Assembly (NCBI GenBank): GCA_900767025.1
Contig: CAAFXS010000103.1
Location: 1-5,582, forward strand
Length of the DNA stretch: 5,582 nt
DNA from: Clostridia bacterium
GTDB taxonomy: Bacteria > Bacillota > Clostridia > Oscillospirales > Acutalibacteraceae
Reading direction: 5' to 3'
A program made the position numbers and the translations under genes. Numbering within the stretch: the first letter of the stretch is position 1; each line of letters begins with the position of its first letter. Below the pieces are notes generated by a model, which ran no database searches, was not told where the DNA came from, and saw only the letters and a list, made by a program, of their open reading frames with translations. Shown in pieces: positions 1-5,582 of the stretch.

Positions 1-3000
1 AAATTGCAGTATCTTCTCTTGAAAATGACGAAAGGAAAACAATTTGGTATGCTCCCGATTATCCCGAAGACAAAAACGAAAAAGAGGAGCAAAACATTAA
101 TATAGAGCCTGCATTTCAAACACCGCCGAAAGCAAACCCATATACCTTTGATTTGCACCCTGAGATACCGATTACCGACAGACACAATTATAACTTTGCC
201 GAAAAAGAAATTGAAACAGTCGGCAAAAAAGAGCGTTTCCGTAGAAATATGGAGGCTATCCGAGTTCTTAAAGAGTGCGAATTTGACAATCGCTTTGCAA
301 CACCTGAAGAACAAGAGATTTTATCAGGCTATGTTGGTTGGGGCGGTATTTCAGAGGCATTTGATGAAAACAACGATGCGTGGGCAGACGAATTCCGGGA
401 ATTATATACTGCCCTTTCACCTACCGAATATGAGGCGGCAAGAAGAAGTACGCTGACTGCCTTTTATACCCCACAGCCTGTTATTTCTGCTATCTACAAA
501 GCACTTGATAAATTAGGTTTTAAGCAAGGTAATATCTTGGAGCCTTGTTGTGCAATCGGTAATTTTATCGGTATGCTCCCTCAAAATATGCAGGACAGTA
601 AAATTTACGGTGTTGAAATTGACAATATCTCGGCAGGTATCGCACAGCAGCTTTATCAAAAGTCATCTATTATGACGGCTCCCTTTGAAAAGGCTGAACT
701 TCCCGACAGCTTCTTTGATGCAGTTGTGGGCAATGTGCCTTTCGGAGATTTTTCACTTGCCGATAAAAAGTACGATAAGTACCATTTCCTTATCCACGAT
801 TACTTCTTTGCCAAGTCCCTCGATAAGTTAAGACCGGGAGGAGTTATGTGTCTTGTAACTTCCAAAGGTACTATGGACAAAGAAAGCTCCGATGTGCGTA
901 GATATATCGCACAGAGAGCAGAGCTTCTCGGTGCCATAAGACTTCCTGACAACACCTTTAAGGGCAACGCAGGTACAGAGGTAACATCGGATATTCTTAT
1001 TCTTCAAAAAAGAGACAGAGTTGTTGATATTGAACCCGATTGGTTATTCCTTGACGAAGATGCTAACGGAATACGAATGAATAAGTATTTTGTTGAGCAT
1101 CCCGATATGATACTCGGCGAAATGGTTATGCAATCGGGAAGATTTAAGCCTGAAAGTGCCTGTAAAGCCTATGAGGACAGAACTCTTGAGGAACAGCTCG
1201 ATATTGCCGTACAAAACATAAATGGCGAAATCACGGAATACACCATTGAAGATGTTGAGGAAAACGAGGTAAACTTTATCCCTGCCGATCCTAATGTACG
1301 CAACTATTCTTATACTGTTATGGACGGCACTATCTATTACCGAGAAAACTCGGTTATGCGAGAGGTGGAAACCTCCGAAACAGGTAAGAACAGAATTAAG
1401 GGTATGATTGAAATAAGGGACTGTGTTAAAAATCTTCTTGAAATGCAGACCAATGATTACCCCGACTATGATATTGAAAAAGAGCAGCACAGACTTAACG
1501 AAATATATGATAAATTCGTTAAAAAGTACGGATATATTAACAGTAGAGGTAACTCAACAGCCTTTTCCGATGACAGCTCATATTTCCTTATCTGTTCTCT
1601 TGAAGTATTCAAAAATGACGAATTTGAACGCAAGGCGGATATATTTACAAAAAGAACTATTCAACCGCATATTGCTAAAACTCACGCAGATACCTCCATT
1701 GAGGCTTACGGTATCTCAATAGGCGAAAAAGCAAAAATTGATATGCCCTTTATGTGTCAGCTCACAGGCAAAAGCGAGGAGGAGATATTCGCTGATTTGA
1801 ACGGCGTAATCTTCCTTAATCCCGATTATGACGAAAACAACAAGGGTGTACCAAAGTATTTACCTGCTGATGAATACTTGTCGGGTAATGTTCGCAGAAA
1901 GCTCCGTCAGGCAAGAGAGATAGCCGAAAATGACGATAGATTTGCGGTTAATGTCGATGCACTTGAAAAGGTACAGCCTGTTGACCTGAAAGCAACCGAA
2001 ATTGAAGTGCATCTCGGTGTTACTTGGCTGCCTATTGAAATCATTAACAAGTTTATGTATGAAACCTTTAATACATCTTATTACGCAAGAGGAGCAATTA
2101 AAGTGCATTACAATGAGCTTGCTAATGTATGGAATATAGAACACAAGGCGGCTGATAACACAAATCTTACCGTTACTCAAAAATACGGCACAAGCAGAAA
2201 GAACGCTTTTCACATTCTTGAGGCAACGCTTAATCTTCGTAATGTTCGTGTCTTTGATTATGAGGAGGACGAGAACGGAAAAAGAGTTGCCATACTCAAC
2301 AAAAAAGAAACTGCCATAGCACAATCTAAACAAGAGCTTATTAAGCAGGCTTTCAAAGATTGGATATGGAAAGACCCCGAACGGCGTGAATATCTTTGTA
2401 AACTATACAACGAAAAGTTTAACAGTATTCGTCCTCGTGAGTATGACGGAAGTCATATTGTTTTTAAGGGAATGAATCCTGAAATTACTTTAAGAAAGCA
2501 TCAGCAGGACGCAGTTGCAAGAGGACTTTACGGAGGCAATACACTCCTTGCTCATTGCGTAGGTGCAGGTAAAACATACACTATGGCTGCAACAGCTATG
2601 GAAAGTAAAAGACTTGGTTTATGCTCCAAGTCTTTATTTGTTGTACCTAATCATCTTGTATCACAATGGGCAAGCGAATTTTTAACTCTTTATCCTTCTG
2701 CAAAGATACTTGCCACAACTAAAAAGGACTTTGAAACAAAGAACAGAAAGAAGTTTTGCGGCAGGATTGCAACGGGAGATTATGATGCAATAATAATCGG
2801 ACATTCGCAGTTTGAAAAGATACCCGTGAGCGTAGGCAGACAGATGTTTACTCTGCAAAAGCAAATTGATGAAATTATTGAGGGTATTTCCGAATTAAAG
2901 GCAAGCAACGGCGAACGGTTTTCCGTCAAGCAGTTGGAGGCTACGAAAACAAGGCTTGAGACTAAGCTTAAAAAGCTCAATGACCAAAGCGACAAGGACG

Positions 3001-5021
3001 ATGTAGTAACCTTTGAAGAACTCGGTGTTGACCGCCTTTTCGTTGATGAGGCACACTACTACAAAAACCTTTTTGTGTATTCAAAAATGCGAAATGTAGG
3101 CGGTATATCACAGGTTGAGGCAAACAAGTCAAGTGATATGTTTATGAAATGCCAATACCTTGACGAGCTTACAGATAGCAAGGGTATAACCTTTGCTACG
3201 GGTACACCGATAAGCAATTCAATGGTTGAGCTTTACACAATGCAACGATACTTGCAGTACGATTTATTGAGAGAGTACGGTTATGTCAATTTTGACAGTT
3301 GGGCGGCTCAATACGGTGAAACAGTAACTACTATTGAGCTTACGCCGGAGGGAACGGGATACCGTTCAAAAGTCCGCTTTGCAAGGTTTAACAACCTGCC
3401 TGAGCTTATGTCAATGTTCAAGGAGTGTGCGGATATACAGACCTCGGATATGCTCAAACTTCCCGTACCGAATGTTGAGCATCACAACATTTCCGTTAAG
3501 CCATCAGAGTTCCAAGTCGAAATGGTTGAACAACTCGGAGAACGAGCCGAAAAGATAAGGGCAGGAGATGTTAAGCCGTATGTGGATAATATGCTAAATA
3601 TCACTAATGACGGCAGAAAGCTTGCACTTGACCAAAGGCTTATTAACCCAACACTTCCCGACTTTGAGGGAAGTAAGGTAAATGAATGTGTAAGAAATGT
3701 TTATGACATTTGGGCAGAAAATTCCGATAAAAAGTCAACTCAACTTGTCTTTTGCGACCTTTCTACACCGACAACAAAAGGCTCGGTTGAGGTAACAGAC
3801 ACAGAGGTAACGGATAACGAGGATATTCCCGAAACATTCAAAAACATCTATGTTGATATTCGTGATAAGCTGATTGCAAAAGGTGTACCTGCCGAAGAAA
3901 TAGCTTTCATTCACGAGGCTAACAATGATAAGCAAAAGGCAGATTTATTTGCCAAAGTTCGTGCAGGTAAAGTTCGTGTTTTGCTCGGCTCAACACAGAA
4001 AATGGGTGCAGGTACTAATGTGCAGGATAAGATAATTGCCTCACATGATATTGATTGCCCTTGGCGTCCTTCCGACCTTGAACAGAGAGCAGGAAGAACA
4101 GTTAGACAAGGTAATGAAAACGATACCGTTCATCTGTACCGATATGTAACCGAGAATACCTTTGACGCATATCTGTATCAGCTCGTGGAAACAAAGCAGA
4201 AGTTTGTCGGTCAGGTAATGACAAGCAAAACCCCTGTTCGTTCCATTGAAGATGTTGACGAGGCGGCTCTTTCCTATGCCGAAATTAAGATGCTTGCAAC
4301 AGGCAATCCCCACATTAAAGAAAAAATGGATTTGGATATGCAGGTGCAAAATCTTAAAATGCTCCAAAGCAATTACTACTCCGAAAGATTTGATCTTGAG
4401 GATAAGGTTACAAGAGAATACCCAAAGGATATTGCAAGATACAACTCACAGATGAAGGCTCTTAAAGTTGATATTGAAACTGCAAGTAAAACCCTTAAAG
4501 CATCTGCCGATTACTTTAACGGTATGGAAATTAACGGTGAGCATTACACCGAAAAGAAAGCCGCAGGCGAGGCAATTATCCGCATTATGAAGTCTTTTAA
4601 GAACTCATCGGAAACATTGCCTGTGGGCAGTTACAGAGGATTTACGATGGAAATGTATATTTCAAGAGGTTTTCGTTTAGATTATATTCTTGCCATTCGT
4701 GGAGCAATGACGCACACGATAAATCTCGGTACAGACGCACTCGGTAACATAACCCGTATAGATAACTGTATTGACCATTTAGCAGGTGATTTGGAAAAGG
4801 CTGAAAAGAACCTTGCCGAAACAGAAAAACAGCTTGAAATAGCCAAAGAAAGCCTCAAGGAGCCGTTCTCTCGTGAGAAGGAACTGCAAGAAAAACAGGC
4901 TCGTCTTAACGAACTCAACGCCCTGCTTAATGTTGATAAAAGGGACAATGAATTCTGTGACGAAGAGCCTGATGAGAGCGAAATAAAACAGCCTAAAAGA
5001 GAAAGGAACATAGAACGATAA
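1..5021 (+). CDS. Giant N6-adenine methylase / SNF2-type helicase fusion of a conjugative element (5' partial)
   Basis: The frame is open from the left edge (first full codon at base 3) to a TAA at 5019-5021, giving 1,672 residues with the N-terminus missing. The first start-like codon, a TTG at 153, has no ribosome binding site and the frame stays open before it, so it is internal. Residues are numbered from base 3. A methylase domain (about 90-340) carries a SAM-binding motif I (EPCCAIGNF, 180-188) and a motif IV (NVPF, 244-247). A family-specific middle region follows, with YDKFVKKYG at 502 and EVHLGVTWLP near 668. The SF2/SNF2 helicase has Walker A GAGKT (854-858), motif Ia VVPNHL (880-885), a charged helical insertion (about 948-1000), DEAH (1015-1018), TGTP (1066-1069), MGAGTN (1334-1339) and QRAGRTVRQG (1361-1370). 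A charged coiled coil (about 1597-1645) and an acidic-then-basic tail end the protein. It resembles N12-class methylases (COG4646) and P1 DarB-like antirestriction proteins. Likely roles, all inferred, are modifying, protecting or remodelling element DNA in the cytoplasm during transfer. The helicase motifs look intact; methylase activity is less certain. Confidence 0.9.
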   Translation, partial: IAVSSLENDERKTIWYAPDYPEDKNEKEEQNINIEPAFQTPPKANPYTFDLHPEIPITDRHNYNFAEKEIETVGKKERFRRNMEAIRVLKECEFDNRFATPEEQEILSGYVGWGGISEAFDENNDAWADEFRELYTALSPTEYEAARRSTLTAFYTPQPVISAIYKALDKLGFKQGNILEPCCAIGNFIGMLPQNMQDSKIYGVEIDNISAGIAQQLYQKSSIMTAPFEKAELPDSFFDAVVGNVPFGDFSLADKKYDKYHFLIHDYFFAKSLDKLRPGGVMCLVTSKGTMDKESSDVRRYIAQRAELLGAIRLPDNTFKGNAGTEVTSDILILQKRDRVVDIEPDWLFLDEDANGIRMNKYFVEHPDMILGEMVMQSGRFKPESACKAYEDRTLEEQLDIAVQNINGEITEYTIEDVEENEVNFIPADPNVRNYSYTVMDGTIYYRENSVMREVETSETGKNRIKGMIEIRDCVKNLLEMQTNDYPDYDIEKEQHRLNEIYDKFVKKYGYINSRGNSTAFSDDSSYFLICSLEVFKNDEFERKADIFTKRTIQPHIAKTHADTSIEAYGISIGEKAKIDMPFMCQLTGKSEEEIFADLNGVIFLNPDYDENNKGVPKYLPADEYLSGNVRRKLRQAREIAENDDRFAVNVDALEKVQPVDLKATEIEVHLGVTWLPIEIINKFMYETFNTSYYARGAIKVHYNELANVWNIEHKAADNTNLTVTQKYGTSRKNAFHILEATLNLRNVRVFDYEEDENGKRVAILNKKETAIAQSKQELIKQAFKDWIWKDPERREYLCKLYNEKFNSIRPREYDGSHIVFKGMNPEITLRKHQQDAVARGLYGGNTLLAHCVGAGKTYTMAATAMESKRLGLCSKSLFVVPNHLVSQWASEFLTLYPSAKILATTKKDFETKNRKKFCGRIATGDYDAIIIGHSQFEKIPVSVGRQMFTLQKQIDEIIEGISELKASNGERFSVKQLEATKTRLETKLKKLNDQSDKDDVVTFEELGVDRLFVDEAHYYKNLFVYSKMRNVGGISQVEANKSSDMFMKCQYLDELTDSKGITFATGTPISNSMVELYTMQRYLQYDLLREYGYVNFDSWAAQYGETVTTIELTPEGTGYRSKVRFARFNNLPELMSMFKECADIQTSDMLKLPVPNVEHHNISVKPSEFQVEMVEQLGERAEKIRAGDVKPYVDNMLNITNDGRKLALDQRLINPTLPDFEGSKVNECVRNVYDIWAENSDKKSTQLVFCDLSTPTTKGSVEVTDTEVTDNEDIPETFKNIYVDIRDKLIAKGVPAEEIAFIHEANNDKQKADLFAKVRAGKVRVLLGSTQKMGAGTNVQDKIIASHDIDCPWRPSDLEQRAGRTVRQGNENDTVHLYRYVTENTFDAYLYQLVETKQKFVGQVMTSKTPVRSIEDVDEAALSYAEIKMLATGNPHIKEKMDLDMQVQNLKMLQSNYYSERFDLEDKVTREYPKDIARYNSQMKALKVDIETASKTLKASADYFNGMEINGEHYTEKKAAGEAIIRIMKSFKNSSETLPVGSYRGFTMEMYISRGFRLDYILAIRGAMTHTINLGTDALGNITRIDNCIDHLAGDLEKAEKNLAETEKQLEIAKESLKEPFSREKELQEKQARLNELNALLNVDKRDNEFCDEEPDESEIKQPKRERNIER
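3789..3818 (+). repeat. Two-copy 15-bp in-frame tandem repeat within the helicase gene
   Basis: Bases 3789-3803 and 3804-3818 are imperfect tandem copies, 11 of 15 identical by eye, encoding EVTDT then EVTDN. They lie in an acidic, Thr-rich stretch (residues about 1255-1280) between an FCDLSTP motif and the sequence leading into helicase motif V. This looks like a flexible surface loop in the second helicase lobe that grew by slippage. It preserves the frame and should not damage the fold. Confidence 0.5.
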
Positions 5022-5070
5022 TGAAGATTAGCCGACTGTATTTTTATAAGTCGGCTATTTTTTATCGTTT
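5013..5070 (+). other. Nested inverted repeat (outer stem) spanning the helicase stop codon and the intergenic gap
   Basis: AACGATAA at 5014-5021, which includes the TAA stop of the large gene, is perfectly complementary to TTATCGTT at 5062-5069. A G-U pair at 5013/5070 can extend it. This 8-9 bp outer stem encloses the terminator-like hairpin at 5029-5057, with unpaired stretches of 7 and 4 bases between the two helices. The outer stem ends just before the ribosome binding site of the next gene and uses the last two T's of the U-tract. A ribosome finishing the large gene would cover the left arm, so the fold could in principle sense translation. The complementarity is seen directly; any function is inference. 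Confidence 0.45.
5029..5063 (+). terminator. Intrinsic terminator-like hairpin between the helicase and DUF3848-like genes
   Basis: A 9-bp perfect stem pairs TAGCCGACT (5029-5037) with AGTCGGCTA (5049-5057) around an 11-base AT-rich loop. Six T's (5058-5063) follow at once, the classic form of a rho-independent terminator for + strand transcription. The opposite strand has no T-run after the stem, so it should act in one direction only. It begins 7 bases after the TAA of the large gene and ends 9 bases before the next ribosome binding site. It therefore probably attenuates transcription or is a target of antitermination inside an operon; a full stop would leave almost no room for a new promoter. 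Confidence 0.75.
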
Positions 5071-5072
5071 AC

Positions 5073-5079
5073 GGAGGTG
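5073..5079 (+). promoter_or_regulatory. Strong ribosome binding site for the DUF3848-like gene
   Basis: GGAGGTG is a near-perfect anti-16S match, 6 bases before the ATG at 5086. It decides the start: an in-frame GTG at 5077 lies inside this site and cannot be the initiation codon. The outer stem at 5014-5069 stops just short of it, so the site should stay accessible. Confidence 0.85.
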
Positions 5080-5085
5080 TTTTTA

Positions 5086-5448
5086 ATGACAAAAAATGAA
5101 ATGTTAAATCAAAAAGTCTGTGATAAAATGCAGGCTGAATTCGACGAATTTATTGCCGAACTTAAAACAAAATCGTCATCAGAGATTATTGAATGTGCCT
5201 ATGAACTCATATACAAAGAGGACATTTTACAGAGCTTTGATTTTGATATTCGGGGTAATAACCCACTAACAAATGAACAGGCAAAGGCTTTGCTTTCTCT
5301 TAAAAATCCTCTTGATTATCTCTATCAGGAATGGGTTGAATATGATGGCTCTGTTCTCGATACCTTGCGATTAAGTAATAATTTTGCTATTGAAAAGCAG
5401 ATTGAACATCTTAAATCGCGAGCCGAAAAAGAAAGAGAGTGCAGGTAG
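5086..5448 (+). CDS. Small DUF3848-like protein of conjugative elements
   Basis: This gene encodes 120 residues from an ATG with an ideally placed ribosome binding site to a TAG. The protein is soluble-looking, strongly charged and mostly helical, with no signal peptide, membrane segment or metal-binding cluster. The pattern across residues about 8-95 resembles the DUF3848 family as I recall it: QAEFDEFIAEL, then EIIECAYELIYKEDIL (about 33-48), then NEQAKALLSLKNPLDYLYQEW (63-83, here split as NEQAKALLSL and KNPLDYLYQEW). The C-terminus (101-120) is a charged helix that could form a coiled coil. The function of the family is unknown to me. Its place between a methylase-helicase and a primase-like gene suggests an accessory role in DNA processing or in control of the element. 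It follows the large gene after 64 bases containing a terminator-like hairpin, and its stop lies 2 bases before the next start, so those two genes are probably translationally coupled. Confidence 0.8.
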   Translation: MTKNEMLNQKVCDKMQAEFDEFIAELKTKSSSEIIECAYELIYKEDILQSFDFDIRGNNPLTNEQAKALLSLKNPLDYLYQEWVEYDGSVLDTLRLSNNFAIEKQIEHLKSRAEKERECR

Positions 5449-5450
5449 TT

Positions 5451-5582
5451 ATGCCATATTACTGCAGAGAAATTATTGACAAAATAAGGGATATAGACTT
5501 GCTGACCTATCTTGAAAATTATGAGCCTAATGAGCTTGTAAAACTTAACGAGCGAATGTACTCAACAAGAGAACACGACAGT
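5451..5582 (+). CDS. N-terminus of a DUF3991/TOPRIM primase-like protein (3' partial)
   Basis: The frame opens with an ATG at 5451, two bases after the preceding stop, and is still open at the right edge, giving 44 residues. Only a weak Shine-Dalgarno-like AGG (5443-5445) precedes it, which fits coupling to translation of the upstream gene. The start MPYYCREI, then DLLTYLENYEPNELVKL, then TREHDS, matches my recollection of the N-terminus of DUF3991/TOPRIM-domain proteins of Clostridia conjugative elements. These are primase-like proteins with a degenerate CHC2-type N-terminal domain, thought to help element replication or second-strand synthesis. Where I recall Cys before TREHDS in relatives, this copy has Ser (MYSTREHDS). 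The catalytic TOPRIM domain lies outside the window, so activity cannot be judged. The family call rests on 44 residues and on gene order. Confidence 0.7.
   Translation, partial: MPYYCREIIDKIRDIDLLTYLENYEPNELVKLNERMYSTREHDS

Noticed and set aside
153..155. TTG as the start codon of the large protein
   Set aside because: The frame is open upstream to base 3, no ribosome binding site precedes the TTG, and the upstream residues read as a natural linker. The protein starts outside the window.
148..456. 102-codon + strand frame overlapping the large gene
   Set aside because: It lies in a different frame inside the methylase region, has no ribosome binding site and its translation resembles no family I recognise.
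1044..2333. Minus-strand frames of 148 and 157 codons opposite the middle region
   Set aside because: They have odd Cys/Phe/Ile-rich composition, no recognisable domains and no ribosome binding sites, and lie opposite a well-supported gene.
3045..3056. Possible DEAD-box RNA helicase assignment
   Set aside because: The motif is DEAH, with TGTP and QRAGRTVRQG as in SNF2/SF2 DNA translocases; fusion to a DNA methylase also favours a DNA role.
4682..5011. 109-codon minus-strand frame rich in Ser and Leu
   Set aside because: It is the antisense shadow of the coiled-coil coding region; its composition comes from reading Glu/Lys-rich codons backwards.
5077..5079. GTG start giving a 123-residue version of the small protein
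   Set aside because: This GTG is part of the GGAGGTG ribosome binding site itself; the ATG at 5086 has correct spacing.
1..5582. CRISPR array, tRNA/rRNA, insertion sequence or attachment site
   Set aside because: No regular spaced repeats, RNA gene signatures, transposase frames or terminal repeats were seen; almost the whole window is coding.

Overview
The window is a moderately AT-rich stretch, about 40% GC by eye, and all its genes lie on the + strand. The strong purine-rich ribosome binding site (GGAGGTG), the codon use and the protein families point to a Gram-positive anaerobe, most likely a gut Clostridia (Oscillospiraceae/Lachnospiraceae type). The gene content is that of an integrative and conjugative element (ICE) or related plasmid of the Tn1549/CTn kind. 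That placement rests on recalled family resemblance, not on a database search, and no integrase, relaxase or type IV secretion gene is visible to confirm it.

Bases 1-5021 are filled by one uninterrupted frame of 1,672 complete codons. It already runs in from the left edge, so its true start is outside the window. It encodes a very large fusion of an N6-adenine DNA methyltransferase-like domain (N12 class, COG4646-like), a long family-specific linker and a complete two-lobed SF2/SNF2-type helicase, ending in a charged coiled coil. The arrangement resembles the phage P1 DarB antirestriction protein and other 'polyvalent' proteins of mobile elements.

Bases 5022-5085 are a 64-base gap. It holds a strong hairpin followed by six T's, which looks like an intrinsic terminator. 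A second, outer inverted repeat encloses the hairpin and takes in the stop codon of the large gene. A strong ribosome binding site for the next gene follows.

Bases 5086-5448 encode a small helical, acidic protein of 120 residues that resembles the DUF3848 family of these elements. Two bases after its stop, a third gene begins (5451 to the right edge). Its first 44 residues match the N-terminus of the DUF3991/TOPRIM (primase-like) proteins found beside such helicases.

Together this looks like the DNA-processing module of a conjugative element: a methylase-helicase to modify, protect or remodel element DNA, a small accessory protein, and a primase-like protein for replication or second-strand synthesis after transfer. 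The families and their order look known for this class of element. The least explained parts are the nested hairpin between the first two genes and the non-canonical methylase motifs.
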